Assembly: GCF_005116455.1 (NCBI RefSeq)
Contig: NZ_SWBP01000007.1
Location: 1-64,000 of the forward strand
From: Pedobacter cryophilus
Lineage (GTDB): Bacteria; Bacteroidota; Bacteroidia; Sphingobacteriales; Sphingobacteriaceae
DNA length: 64,000 nt
Direction: 5' to 3'
How positions within the stretch are numbered: position 1 is the stretch's first letter; every line of letters starts with the position of its first letter. Below the pieces are notes generated by a model that was not told the DNA's origin, made no database searches, and was given only the letters and a program-made list of their open reading frames with translations. Below are positions 15,017 to 25,162 of the stretch, piece by piece. A program made the translations under genes and the position numbers.

Positions 15017-18000
15017 TTAAAATCTTAAATTAATACCAAAGATAAAATCACGTGTTTGTAAACCCGGACTTACACCAACTCCTCTAAAACCATTACCGGT
15101 ATTAGCGTTATAACCAGCTACGTTTCCACTTGCAAAAACCGAAGCAGGTTGAATATTACTTACTGATTCTGGATCAGGCACTGAGAAACTTTGGTTGTTT
15201 AATGGAGAATAAATTATAAATGGATTAGTAACGTTAGCATAAACTCTTAAAGACGAAACTCCAAATTTGGTTGTAAATTTTGATGGTATATTATATCCAA
15301 AGTTTATACTTTTTGCTCTAATAAAAGATCCATCAAAATATTGCAAAGTTGAGTAAAACTGACTTTGAAATTGATTATTAGGCATTGGCCACTGACCATC
15401 TGGATTTCTAGGTGTCCAATAATCAAGATCTGGTTGATTACGACGTCCTAAGTTCAAAAACTGCCATCCATTTAATCCAGAATTAGACGAAGATACATAA
15501 GGAACTATAGTTGTAAAACCCATTCTTGCTTGAATAGATATACTTAAATCAAAGTTCTTGTAGCTCACTCTGTTATTAAATCCGAAAGTATAATCAGGTT
15601 GAAAATTACCAATAAATTGATTGTCGTTTTGGTCAATTTTACCATCTCCATTTAAATCTTGAACACGAATTTGTCCTGGATATTGGAAAGGAGAAGTTTG
15701 ACCATTTACTGGTTGATAAACTGGCCCTCCATCTGTTGCTGATTTAGCTGTATTCAAGCCTGGTGAATCTGCAATTTGCCATATCCCAATTTTTCTTAAG
15801 TCGTATATAGTTGTTAATGGTTGACCAACAAACAAACCTGCATTAATATCTGAAGCTACACCATTTGGCAATTCAACAATACGCTCTCTACTAAAAGCGA
15901 TGTTAAAATCAGTAGACCAAGAAAATTTGCTATCTGGTTTTTGGATATTAATGCTGTTAATAGCAATTTCTAATCCCTTATTTGCTGATGTACCTAAATT
16001 GGTAGCTTGACCACCTGCACCAGTAGTTGGAGGTAAAATATTATTTAATATAATACCTGTAGTTCTTTGTTGATAAACCTCAATAGAACCTGTTAATCTG
16101 TTGTTTAAAAAACCAAAGTCTAAGGCTAAATTGTAATCCTTAGTTCTTTGCCAAGTTAAATTGTTGTTTGTTAAAGTGGTAACCCTAACCCCTGCTTGGT
16201 TACCTGCAGCAACACCACCAAATTGATAATTAATATTTCCTAAACGACCTAGTGTCCCATAAGGACTGATGCTAGCAGTTGTTGAGGTTTCGCCATATCC
16301 ACCTCTTAACTTTAAATTGTCTAAGAAAGTAAATTTCTTCATAAATGATTCATTACTTATTATCCAACCTAAACCTAAAGAGGGATAAGATGTGTATTGA
16401 TTCCCTACTGCTAATGCAGAGTTTGCATCTATTCTATAAGTAGCAGTTAAGTTATACCTATTATCAAAAGCATAGTTTAAACGACCGATATAAGAAATTA
16501 AACCTTGCTCGTTAAAATTCCCACCTTGACTATTAAAAGTTCCTAGTCCTAAGTTGGTATTTCTTACTGCATCAGATGGAATATTAGTAGCACTAGCATT
16601 GGAATTTTGCACTCTTTGTTTTTCTGTAGTAAAACCTGCTACAAGGTTCACATTATGCTTACTTGCAAAAACATTATCATAAGTCATCAAATGTTCTTGG
16701 ACTAATCTGTAAGAATAATTATTAGTATTACTAGCGTTTGTTCTTTCGATTGTTTGGATCCCAGAACCATTGATACCATTATAAATACCTTGTAATGATT
16801 GAGAATAATTGTAGTTTAAAGTTACCCGATATTTTAAATGATCTAATGGACTTATTTCGGTATAAATTATACTGTTGTTAGTAAATCCTCTAGTGTTGTT
16901 ATAGTAAGAATTTGGTATTGCTGATGGAACTAAAGGACTAAGAGCAGCAGCATCTAATTGGCCTTCTAAAGGAAAAAAGTTAACGGAACCATCCTGATTA
17001 TAAGGAAGAGCCAAAGGACTAAATAATTGAGCATTTCCAATTTGGCCTGCGCCACCTGTATTAGATGTTCTTAAACTTCCTTGTAAACTAGCTCCAATCT
17101 TTATTAATTTACTGATGGTATGATCGATATTTGCATTTAATGAAAATCTTCTACTATCAACATTAGGTTCAAGAGAGCCATTTGACCTGTATGCTAGCCC
17201 AAGGTTAAACTGTGTTTTTTCTGTACCACTTGAAACTCTTAAACTCTGGTCTAAAAAAACTGCTGGCTTTACATAAAGATCAACCCAATCAGTATTTACT
17301 CCAGCATCAAAAGCTGCTTGTTCAGCAGCGGTTAAAGGATAAGCTTGCGTTGGACCATTGCTTTGTAATCTTGAACCTTCTAAAGCGTCTTGTTTTAACT
17401 GAATATATTGTTGACCATCCAAAAGATCTAGAGAGCCTTGTAAATTGCTTATACCTACGTATGAATCAAAAGATGTTGTTGTTTGCCCTACTCTACCCCT
17501 ATTGGTAGTTATTAAAAGTACACCTCCAGAACCTCTAGAGCCATAAATAGCCGTAGCAGATGCTCCTTTCAAAACATCAATACTCTTGATATCATTTGGA
17601 TTTATGTTTTCTATAAAGTTGTAGTATGGCTGGCCATCTAATACAATTAAAGGTCTATCAGCACCCGGGTTACCAATTGTTCTGTTACCCCTAATAGTAA
17701 TAGCAGGACCTGCAGCGCCATTTACCACATCTAAACCTGCAACTCTACCTTTAAGCTGTTCAAAAACATTGGCAGATGGAATTTCTTGCAAAACTTTATT
17801 ATCGACGGTAGTTACAGTACCTGTAACATCTTGTCTTTTAAGAGTACCATAACCCACCACCACAACCTCATTAAGAGCTTGTTGATCTGGAATCATCTGA
17901 ATAACCATGTTAGAGCTTGTTGAAATAACTTCTTTATTGTTATAACCAATAAAGGTTACCACCAATACAGAACCTACAGAAGGAGCACTAATACTGAACG

Positions 18001-18196
18001 AACCATCAGAAGTTGTTGAAACTGCGGTAGTTCCTGTTTTTAACTTTACCACAGCACCAGGCAGAGGCAAACCACTTTCATCAACAACTTTACCTTTAAC
18101 AGTAACTTGAGCAAAAAGCGATGATGAAATAAAAAGACACACTATGGTTAGTGAAACCAAGGTCTTCCAGCATTTGAAGAGTTTAATTTTAGTCAT
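15017..18196 (-). CDS. SusC/RagA-family TonB-dependent transporter (LacI-linked pair)
   Basis: A 1059-residue outer-membrane importer: signal peptide (about 1-29), carboxypeptidase-regulatory-like domain (about 31-110; VTVKGKVVDESGLPLPGAVV), TonB-box region LNEVVVVGYGT (about 113-123), plug (VTGTVTTVDNKVLQEIPSAN to GSGGVLLITTNRG) and a C-terminal beta-barrel ending IFGINLRF. It takes up oligosaccharides with the SusD encoded next to it, driven by TonB. An operator palindrome lies at 18364-18373 in the 457-bp divergent region shared with the GH10-GH115 operon, so LacI-type control is likely. Confidence 0.95.
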   Translation of the reverse strand: MTKIKLFKCWKTLVSLTIVCLFISSSLFAQVTVKGKVVDESGLPLPGAVVKLKTGTTAVSTTSDGSFSISAPSVGSVLVVTFIGYNNKEVISTSSNMVIQMIPDQQALNEVVVVGYGTLKRQDVTGTVTTVDNKVLQEIPSANVFEQLKGRVAGLDVVNGAAGPAITIRGNRTIGNPGADRPLIVLDGQPYYNFIENINPNDIKSIDVLKGASATAIYGSRGSGGVLLITTNRGRVGQTTTSFDSYVGISNLQGSLDLLDGQQYIQLKQDALEGSRLQSNGPTQAYPLTAAEQAAFDAGVNTDWVDLYVKPAVFLDQSLRVSSGTEKTQFNLGLAYRSNGSLEPNVDSRRFSLNANIDHTISKLIKIGASLQGSLRTSNTGGAGQIGNAQLFSPLALPYNQDGSVNFFPLEGQLDAAALSPLVPSAIPNSYYNNTRGFTNNSIIYTEISPLDHLKYRVTLNYNYSQSLQGIYNGINGSGIQTIERTNASNTNNYSYRLVQEHLMTYDNVFASKHNVNLVAGFTTEKQRVQNSNASATNIPSDAVRNTNLGLGTFNSQGGNFNEQGLISYIGRLNYAFDNRYNLTATYRIDANSALAVGNQYTSYPSLGLGWIISNESFMKKFTFLDNLKLRGGYGETSTTASISPYGTLGRLGNINYQFGGVAAGNQAGVRVTTLTNNNLTWQRTKDYNLALDFGFLNNRLTGSIEVYQQRTTGIILNNILPPTTGAGGQATNLGTSANKGLEIAINSINIQKPDSKFSWSTDFNIAFSRERIVELPNGVASDINAGLFVGQPLTTIYDLRKIGIWQIADSPGLNTAKSATDGGPVYQPVNGQTSPFQYPGQIRVQDLNGDGKIDQNDNQFIGNFQPDYTFGFNNRVSYKNFDLSISIQARMGFTTIVPYVSSSNSGLNGWQFLNLGRRNQPDLDYWTPRNPDGQWPMPNNQFQSQFYSTLQYFDGSFIRAKSINFGYNIPSKFTTKFGVSSLRVYANVTNPFIIYSPLNNQSFSVPDPESVSNIQPASVFASGNVAGYNANTGNGFRGVGVSPGLQTRDFIFGINLRF

Positions 18197-18363
18197 AATT
18201 GAATTTGTGTTTAGTTGGTTTTTTTTTTAAAACTAGGCAACGCTATGCCAGCAATTATCTATAAAACAAAATTTATAGTTGTATTACTAAGAAGTTTTGA
18301 CCGGCTTGAAAATTATAATTGGTTATTATTTAGATCTAAATTAAAAAACAAAAAATTAAAAAA

Positions 18364-18374
18364 CAATCGATTGC
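18364..18374. promoter_or_regulatory. LacI-type operator upstream of SusC
   Basis: CAATCGATTGC within an A-run, 168 bp before the SusC start codon at 18196. Confidence 0.65.
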
Positions 18375-18625
18375 AAAAAAAAAGATTAAAAAAAAAGACA
18401 TTTTATCCTAATTTACATTTTTAATCTTTCAAAGAATATGCTGAATAATTATTAAAAAAAACAAAAAAACAAATAAATTTAATAAATAATGCTTAAAATT
18501 ATTCGATAAATTAATAATTCAATAAAATTTAACTTTCATTTATCACAATTTTATTATTCCTAATCATTTGTATTTATTAAAATTTAATAGAGATATTTGA
18601 TTAAAACAGAAATAAATAATTAATG

Positions 18626-18636
18626 AAATCGATTGC
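18626..18636. promoter_or_regulatory. LacI-type operator at GH10 start
   Basis: AAATCGATTGC, nine of ten core bases of the recurring palindrome plus the flanking C. It ends 17 bp before the GH10 ATG at 18654, so it lies in the leader or at the transcription start rather than at the -33 box. Confidence 0.55.
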
Positions 18637-18653
18637 ATAAAACATAATAAAAC

Positions 18654-19718
18654 ATGAAAATTATTAGCACCATTATGATCATGCTATTACTTTTTTGTTC
18701 TTTCCAAAAGAAAGGTGAAAAAGGATTAAAAGATTACTATGCATCTTATTTCCCTATTGGTGTTGCAGTATCTGCAAACTCGTTAAAAGGAGAGTCTGGA
18801 AAATTCATTTTATCTCAATTTAACAGCATCACTCCAGAGAATGCTATGAAAATGGGCCCTATTCATCCTTTACAAAACAGATTCTTTTGGCGAGATGCCG
18901 ATTCTATTGTTGCTTTTGGTGTTAAAAACAATATTAAAGTAAGAGGACATGCTTTATGCTGGCATGAGCAAACACCAAATTGGATGTTTAAAAATTCTGA
19001 TGGTAGCCAAGTAACCAAAGATTCTTTACTAAATAGACTTAAAGTACATATCAATACAGTTGTTAAAAGATATAAAGGAAAAATTTATGCTTGGGATGTG
19101 GTAAACGAAGCCATTGATGATGATAGCACCAAGTTTTTAAGAAATTCTGACTGGTATAAAATCTGCGGAGAGGATTTTATTGTTAAAGCTTTTGAATATG
19201 CTCATGAAGCCGACCCTGATGCTAAATTATTCTACAACGATTACAATACTGAAAGACCAGAAAAACGAGAACGAATATTTAAACTACTGCAAAAATTAGC
19301 TAAAGCTGGCGTACCAATAGATGGCGTTGGTTTACAAGGGCATTGGTCAATTTTTGAACCTACCGAAAAAGAATTAGTTACAGCAATTGAAAAATTTTCA
19401 TCCTTGGGTTTAGATGTTCAAATCACAGAAATGGATGTTTCTGTTTATAAATGGGAAAAAGAAAAACGAAACTTATTACCTAATGAGCAACAAAATTATA
19501 CGGCTGAGTTAGAAAAACTTCAGACAGAGAAATACGCCTCTTTATTTAAAACACTCAGAAAATATAAGAAAAACATTACTGGCGTAACTTTCTGGAATGT
19601 TTCTGATAAATATACTTGGTTAGATGAATATCCTGTTAAGGGGAGAAAAAACTATCCTTTACTTTTTGACACCAACAACCAACCCAAAAAAGCTTTTTGG
19701 GAAGTAATTAAATTTTAA
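18654..19718 (+). CDS. GH10 endo-beta-1,4-xylanase
   Basis: A 354-residue single-domain GH10 (beta/alpha)8 enzyme. The acid/base Glu is in YAWDVVNEAIDD (near residue 150) and the nucleophile Glu in VQITEMDVSV (near 259). GH10 hallmarks GHALCWHEQTPNW and GVGLQGHWS are intact. The N-terminal hydrophobic stretch contains MLLLFCSF, so export is likely, and lipidation at that Cys is possible though Phe before Cys is unusual. The gene is followed after 9 bp by GH115 in the same operon. It is a close paralogue in layout of the GH10 at 22665-23753: both begin the mature part with EKGLKDYY. Confidence 0.94.
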   Translation: MKIISTIMIMLLLFCSFQKKGEKGLKDYYASYFPIGVAVSANSLKGESGKFILSQFNSITPENAMKMGPIHPLQNRFFWRDADSIVAFGVKNNIKVRGHALCWHEQTPNWMFKNSDGSQVTKDSLLNRLKVHINTVVKRYKGKIYAWDVVNEAIDDDSTKFLRNSDWYKICGEDFIVKAFEYAHEADPDAKLFYNDYNTERPEKRERIFKLLQKLAKAGVPIDGVGLQGHWSIFEPTEKELVTAIEKFSSLGLDVQITEMDVSVYKWEKEKRNLLPNEQQNYTAELEKLQTEKYASLFKTLRKYKKNITGVTFWNVSDKYTWLDEYPVKGRKNYPLLFDTNNQPKKAFWEVIKF

Positions 19719-19727
19719 TTCTCAGTC

Positions 19728-22604
19728 ATGATCATGATAAAATATCTCTATCAAAAAATTTTAGTTCTATTCATTATAGGGTTGCTTATCTGTATCAATA
19801 CTTATGCTGCCGATAACAAAGAAATGGTATCTATAAAAGCCAAAAAAGGCAGTTTTCCATTGGTTAAAAATGGAGTTAAAACCGTTTTCTATATCGATAA
19901 ACAAAACCAAAAAGGAGTTGATAAAGCCATCCATGATTTAATAAATGATATTAAACTAGTTTCAAACATTAATGCTGAAAGCGTAACAGAAATCGGCAAT
20001 AATAAACAACTCATTATTGTAGGCACCATTGGCGAAAGCAAACTAATTGATGATTTGATTGCCTCAAAAAAATTAGATATTTCAGCAATAAAAAACACTT
20101 GGGAAAACCACCTCATCACGGTAGTAAAAAACCCATTTCCTAATGTAAAAAATGCCCTAATAATTGCAGGGAGTGATAAACGCGGCACTATTTATGGCGT
20201 TTATTCTCTATCAGAAAAAATAGGCGTTTCGCCTTGGTATTATTGGGCTGATGTACCGGTAAAAAAGAAATCAGAAATATTTATTAATGCTGGAATTTAC
20301 TCTGATGGTTCACCAAAGGTCAAGTACCGAGGAATCTTTTTAAATGATGAAGCTCCTGCGCTATCTGGTTGGTCTAAAGAAAAATTTGGAGGGTTTAATT
20401 CGAAGTTTTACGATAAGGTTTTTGAACTTATTTTACGTTTAAAAGGGAATTATTTATGGCCTGCCATGTGGGGAAGTGCATTTTATGATGACGACCCAAA
20501 AAATGCAATTTTAGCTAATGAATATGGCGTTGTAATTGGCACTTCGCACCACGAACCTTTAATGAGAGCACATGATGAATGGCGCAGATATGGCAATGGC
20601 GGTGCTTGGAATTACAATACAAATCCTGATGGTTTGAAAAAGTTTTGGACTGATGGTATCCAGCGAATGGGAAATAATGAAAGTATCATTTCTGTTGGGA
20701 TGCGGGGAGATGGCGACGAGCCGATGAGTAGAGAAAGTAATACTGCCTTGTTAGAAAAAATAGTTAATGACCAAAGAGAAATAATTGCGACCGTAACTGG
20801 TAAAAAAGCCAATGAAACGCCACAATTATGGGCTTTATATAAGGAAGTACAAGATTACTACGATAAAGGAATGCGAGTGCCTGATGATGTTACTTTGCTA
20901 CTTTGCGATGATAATTGGGGAAACATCAGAAAACTACCAACTTTAGATTCTCCAGAGCGAAGTGGTGGTTTTGGAGTTTACTATCACTTTGATTACGTAG
21001 GCGGACCAAGAAATTACAAATGGATAAATACCAATCCGCTACCACGAATTTGGGAACAGATGAATTTAGCTTATGAATACAAGGCGAATCAAATTTGGAT
21101 TGTAAACGTGGGCGATTTAAAGCCAATGGAATATCCTATCAGTTTTTTCTTAGACTTTGCATGGAATCCTGAAAAATGGAAAGCAAACCAACTAGATGAT
21201 TATGCTAAAGATTGGGCTACAAAACAATTTGGAGCAGCTTACGCCAAAGAAATTGCCTCGTTAATGAGCAATTATAGTAAGTATAACAGTAGAAGAAAAC
21301 CTGAATTGTTAGACCAAAGAACTTATAGTCTTCATAAAAACAGAGAATTTGAATTGGTTGTAAAGGATTATAACAACCTTTTAGAAAGTGCAAAAGTTCT
21401 AGCTCAAAAACTAAGCTCCGAATATCAAGACGCTTATTACCAATTGGTTTTACACCCAATTGAGGCTTCATCAAACCTAAATAACTTATATTATGCTGTT
21501 GCTAAAAATCATTTATATACCGAGCAAAATAGAATAAGCGCTAATGCCGAAGCTGAAAAAGCTAAGCAGTTTTATAAAAGAGACCAAGAAATTACAGAAT
21601 ATTACAATAAAACTTTAGCCAACGGAAAATGGAACCACATGATGGACCAAACTCATATTAGTTATACCAGTTGGCAACAGCCCGAAGCAAACAAAATTCC
21701 AGAACTTAAAACTGTTAACCCTAAAAATGAAGCTACTTTAGCTTTAGCTATTGAAGGTTCAAAATCTGTTTGGCCACAATCAAAAGAAAGAGCGGTTTTA
21801 CCTGAATTTATCAAACAAAATGAGAGTAAACATTATATAGATTTATTTAATCAAGGCACAGGAACTGTAAATTTTGAAATAAAAGAAAATGAGAGTTGGG
21901 TAAAATTAAGCCAGAAAAGTGGCACATTTAATGATGAAACCCGAGTTTGGTTGAATATAGATTGGGCAAAAGTACCGGAAGGTAGTCTTCTCACTCCTAT
22001 TAAAATTGTAGGGACAAATAATTTTGAAGCCACCATTTATTTAAAAGTGGTAAATCTTAAAAAAGATATAAAAGGCTTTATCCCACAAGATGAAGTAATT
22101 GCTATAGATGCTGCTAATTTCACTTCAAATAATAGCGCAGCAAATGTAAAATGGGAAGTTTTACCAGATCACGGAAGAACTTCATCTGCCATTACTCCTT
22201 TCCCTGTTACTGCTGCTACTCAAACTCCCGGAAATAAGGATTGCCCAATGGTGAGTTATGACGTAAATGTTTTTACAACAGGCAAAGTTAAATTGGCAAC
22301 TTATCTATCTCCTTCCCTTGATTTTCAGAATACTGGAGGTTTAAAATTTGCAGTTTCTATTGATGATGAAAAACCTCAGATCATCAATATAAACAATGAT
22401 AAAAGGCAATTTGCAGTTGATAAAACCTTAGCCGATAACATCAATATCCAATATTCTTATCATGATATTTTAACACCAGGAAAACACACCATTAAAATTT
22501 GGATGGTTGACGCTGGAGTTGTTATTCAGAGATTAGTTTTGAGTCCTGAGAAATACCGAGAAGAGACTTATTTAGGACCAAAGCAAAGTACTTTTGTAAA
22601 ATAA
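19728..22604 (+). CDS. GH115 alpha-glucuronidase
   Basis: A 958-residue secreted enzyme (signal peptide about 1-28, ending TYA). The family plan is visible: N-terminal domain (about 30-190), a TIM-barrel-like catalytic domain opening with KVKYRGIFLNDEAPALSGW and containing LKGNYLWPAMWGSAF and GTSHHEPLMRAHDEWRR, then helical and C-terminal beta domains (about 650-958). GH115 removes (4-O-methyl)glucuronic acid from internal as well as terminal xylosyl units, complementing the GH67 at 9416. It is co-transcribed with the GH10 before it. The gene converges with the minus-strand GH10 at 22665; no hairpin is visible in the 60-bp gap. Confidence 0.94.
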   Translation: MIMIKYLYQKILVLFIIGLLICINTYAADNKEMVSIKAKKGSFPLVKNGVKTVFYIDKQNQKGVDKAIHDLINDIKLVSNINAESVTEIGNNKQLIIVGTIGESKLIDDLIASKKLDISAIKNTWENHLITVVKNPFPNVKNALIIAGSDKRGTIYGVYSLSEKIGVSPWYYWADVPVKKKSEIFINAGIYSDGSPKVKYRGIFLNDEAPALSGWSKEKFGGFNSKFYDKVFELILRLKGNYLWPAMWGSAFYDDDPKNAILANEYGVVIGTSHHEPLMRAHDEWRRYGNGGAWNYNTNPDGLKKFWTDGIQRMGNNESIISVGMRGDGDEPMSRESNTALLEKIVNDQREIIATVTGKKANETPQLWALYKEVQDYYDKGMRVPDDVTLLLCDDNWGNIRKLPTLDSPERSGGFGVYYHFDYVGGPRNYKWINTNPLPRIWEQMNLAYEYKANQIWIVNVGDLKPMEYPISFFLDFAWNPEKWKANQLDDYAKDWATKQFGAAYAKEIASLMSNYSKYNSRRKPELLDQRTYSLHKNREFELVVKDYNNLLESAKVLAQKLSSEYQDAYYQLVLHPIEASSNLNNLYYAVAKNHLYTEQNRISANAEAEKAKQFYKRDQEITEYYNKTLANGKWNHMMDQTHISYTSWQQPEANKIPELKTVNPKNEATLALAIEGSKSVWPQSKERAVLPEFIKQNESKHYIDLFNQGTGTVNFEIKENESWVKLSQKSGTFNDETRVWLNIDWAKVPEGSLLTPIKIVGTNNFEATIYLKVVNLKKDIKGFIPQDEVIAIDAANFTSNNSAANVKWEVLPDHGRTSSAITPFPVTAATQTPGNKDCPMVSYDVNVFTTGKVKLATYLSPSLDFQNTGGLKFAVSIDDEKPQIININNDKRQFAVDKTLADNINIQYSYHDILTPGKHTIKIWMVDAGVVIQRLVLSPEKYREETYLGPKQSTFVK

Positions 22605-22664
22605 TAAGATAATTGATTAGAAACATAAATGAAGTAAATCAACAACATTGACAATACAAATTAA

Positions 22665-23753
22665 TTAAAACTGAGTTACTGCTCCAAAAGCTTTCTTAGG
22701 TTTTAAATTGGTATCAAAAAGTAAAGGGAAATTCTTTCTTCCACGTCCATCTAACCAAGTGTAACGGTCAGATACATTCCAGAAAGTAACTCCAGTGATG
22801 TTCTTTTTGTATTTTCTAAACACTTCAAAAACCATTTGATACTTTTCTAATTGCTTTTGCTCCATTTCTGGTGTAAAAACCGCTTTTGTGGTATCGCGTT
22901 GTCCTCTTATGATTTGCCCACCTTCTCTACCAGAATAAACAGAAATATCTAACTCGGTAAATTGAATTTGTAAGCCTAAAGAAGAAAACATAGTGATTGA
23001 TTTTTCTAACTCTTCTCTTGATGGATTACTTATCGACCAATGCGCCTGTAAACCAACTCCATGAATAGGAACTCCAGCATCTAAAAATTTCTTTAACATG
23101 TTGTAGATTTTCTCTCGTTTTGCTGGTTGCTCGGTATTGTAATCGTTGTAAAACAAAATGGCTTTAGGGTCGGCTTCATGAGCGTACTCAAAAGCTTTGG
23201 CAATAAATTCTTCGCCTGCGATATCTAAAAAGGATGTTTTTCTATAAATCTCAGGCCCATCAGCTATTACTTCATTCACCACATCCCAAGCATAAATTTT
23301 ACCTTTATATCTTGATACAACGGTTTGAATATGCTCTTTCAATCTTTTGTACAACATTTCTTTATCGATGGTTTTACCTTCAGCATCGGTAAAAAACCAA
23401 CGAGGCGATTGCGTATGCCAAACCAAGCAATGTCCCCTCACTTTCATTTTATTCTCTAAACCAAAATTCACAATGGCGTCAGCATCTGTCCAGTAGTAAC
23501 GGTTTTCTTCTGGATGAATGGGGCCCATTTTCATGGCATTCTCGGCGGTGATGCTACTAAACTGTTGTTTGATTAATTCGGCTTCCTCTCCTTTAATAGA
23601 TCGTGGGGTAAGAGCCGCACCTACTGGGAAATACTTTTTGTAATAATCTTTAAGTCCTTTTTCCTTTTTAAAAGTATAGGCGCTAAAAAGCTGCGTTAAG
23701 AAGACAATAGCAACTAAAGCTATAGATCCAATAAATAGTTTGCTGATTTTCAT
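22665..23753 (-). CDS. GH10 endo-beta-1,4-xylanase
   Basis: A 362-residue GH10 enzyme with an N-terminal signal sequence (about 1-26). The acid/base Glu is in AWDVVNEVIAD (near residue 158) and the nucleophile in IQFTELDISVY (near 266). The RGHCLVWHTQSPRWF block and C-terminal WNVSDRYTWLDGRGRKNFPL are typical. It is the last gene of a three-gene unit GH3-CE15-GH10, 9 bp after the CE15 stop codon. It resembles the GH10 at 18654 closely over its whole length, which suggests duplication within the locus. Confidence 0.94.
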   Translation of the reverse strand: MKISKLFIGSIALVAIVFLTQLFSAYTFKKEKGLKDYYKKYFPVGAALTPRSIKGEEAELIKQQFSSITAENAMKMGPIHPEENRYYWTDADAIVNFGLENKMKVRGHCLVWHTQSPRWFFTDAEGKTIDKEMLYKRLKEHIQTVVSRYKGKIYAWDVVNEVIADGPEIYRKTSFLDIAGEEFIAKAFEYAHEADPKAILFYNDYNTEQPAKREKIYNMLKKFLDAGVPIHGVGLQAHWSISNPSREELEKSITMFSSLGLQIQFTELDISVYSGREGGQIIRGQRDTTKAVFTPEMEQKQLEKYQMVFEVFRKYKKNITGVTFWNVSDRYTWLDGRGRKNFPLLFDTNLKPKKAFGAVTQF

Positions 23754-23762
23754 TTTGAGGAT

Positions 23763-25151
23763 TTATTTAAAATATTTTGATGCGTAATTTATAAAAGTAG
23801 CCCAATTTGGAGCAGGTGTATGACCGCCTTCGTGTTGTCGATAAGCTATTTCTCCATCAATCAAGGTTTGTTGAATTGTGGGAAATTCATCTGTTCCTAA
23901 ACCTTTTTTACCTAAAAGTTTATAAACGGGTTCAGCAGCAACAGCCGCCATAAACATTCCTCGGGCGTCCACCCAATTATCTCCAACAGAACCAACACTA
24001 ATAAAAACCGGACGAGGTGCGCAAAGCGCAATCAATTCATGTGAATCAACAGGTAAATCTCCCCAAGTTAAGGGACCTGCATATTTAATAAAATTCCCAG
24101 CCATCCAGTGGTATTCGCCAGAACTTGCCACATTTTCAACTATTTCGCCAGCATTTCTGCGATGCAATTTTGCGCCACCTTCACCAGATGAACTGATAAA
24201 ACCAATAGCAAATCTGTCATCATAAGCTAAAGTCACTAAAGCCGCTTTCCCATATCTAGAATGGCCTTCAATACCTACTTTTTTAGCGTCAACATTTTTA
24301 TCAGTTTCTAAATAATTTAAAACCTCACTTGCTCCCCAAGCCCAAGCTCTCAAAGCGCCCCAATCATCAATTTTCCGTCGTTGCCCTTTGTTCATTAAAC
24401 CAATAATTCCTTCAGTTAAACCCGCACCATTATCAGCTTGAATACTTTGTGGAGATAATAATGCAAAGCCCCAACCTTTATCTAATAATTGCTTTTGCCA
24501 ATTAGGGGCAGCATTTGCTGGGCGAGGAAAAGCAGCCAATTGACGGGCAGTTGGTTGTGGAAAACCATTAAATTCCATTATTATTGGCACTTTTTGTTGT
24601 TCGCTAGCTGGTGTTACTAAAGTTAATTGAATAGCTACTTTGATTGTTGGATAAAAGCTATTATCCACATAACCCACCAACTTTTTGGAAATTACTGGAA
24701 CTTGCTCTACCGTATCTTTAGTAGTTGAAACCAACTCCCATTTTACCTTAGGCATGTTTTTAGGTATTCTTCCATAAATCTCTCTGTCAAAATCTTCCAC
24801 TATTTCGGCCCTCCTATTTTTCCACCATGTTGTTGCGGAGGTAACTTTCGTACCGTTTTTTAAAACTAAAGGGTCGGGTAAATTTGGAAATGGATTTGCT
24901 TTTGACTCGTCGTAATTAGCCGCATTAGGTGCTTTGGTATCAAATCCTTCTACTCCTTTTCTGATAGATTTAATACCCAATAAATTCAACATCGCTTGGT
25001 AATCCTCGTTCGTTTTATTATTGATGATTTGACGAAGACTGTCTTGAGTTTTTCTTTGTTCGGGAGTTAAATTTTGACCAAAACCTTGCGCTGAAGCTTT
25101 TATAGCTACGATTGAGAATAATATTAAGAAAGCTAGTTTTTTCATATTCAA
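23763..25151 (-). CDS. CE15 glucuronoyl (methyl)esterase
   Basis: A 462-residue secreted alpha/beta-hydrolase with a signal peptide of about 22 residues (ending ASAQ). The family signature GIEGHSRYGKAAL holds the nucleophile Ser (near residue 298) with the Arg that polarises the oxyanion. The catalytic His lies in YRQHEGGHTPAPNW near the C-terminus, and LCAPRPVFISVG precedes it. CE15 cleaves ester links between lignin alcohols and 4-O-methylglucuronate of xylan. The N-terminal extension (about 25-95) is common in bacterial CE15. It is central in an operon with GH3 (11 bp upstream) and GH10 (9 bp downstream), a grouping that suits lignin-bound glucuronoxylan. Confidence 0.9.
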   Translation of the reverse strand: MNMKKLAFLILFSIVAIKASAQGFGQNLTPEQRKTQDSLRQIINNKTNEDYQAMLNLLGIKSIRKGVEGFDTKAPNAANYDESKANPFPNLPDPLVLKNGTKVTSATTWWKNRRAEIVEDFDREIYGRIPKNMPKVKWELVSTTKDTVEQVPVISKKLVGYVDNSFYPTIKVAIQLTLVTPASEQQKVPIIMEFNGFPQPTARQLAAFPRPANAAPNWQKQLLDKGWGFALLSPQSIQADNGAGLTEGIIGLMNKGQRRKIDDWGALRAWAWGASEVLNYLETDKNVDAKKVGIEGHSRYGKAALVTLAYDDRFAIGFISSSGEGGAKLHRRNAGEIVENVASSGEYHWMAGNFIKYAGPLTWGDLPVDSHELIALCAPRPVFISVGSVGDNWVDARGMFMAAVAAEPVYKLLGKKGLGTDEFPTIQQTLIDGEIAYRQHEGGHTPAPNWATFINYASKYFK

Positions 25152-25162
25152 TTCAATTCAGC

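Larger units (their letters stand above)
18197..18653. other. Divergent control region between SusC and GH10
   Basis: No gene; extremely A/T-rich with long A and T runs. It carries two copies of the LacI-type palindrome, one nearer each gene (18364-18374 and 18626-18636). I did not find a clean TTG-N19-TAnnTTTG promoter on either strand. Confidence 0.6.

Noticed and set aside
18215-18424. 69-codon plus-strand frame in the SusC/GH10 divergent region
   Set aside because: Lysine- and asparagine-rich translation of A-runs that include an operator; no gene character.
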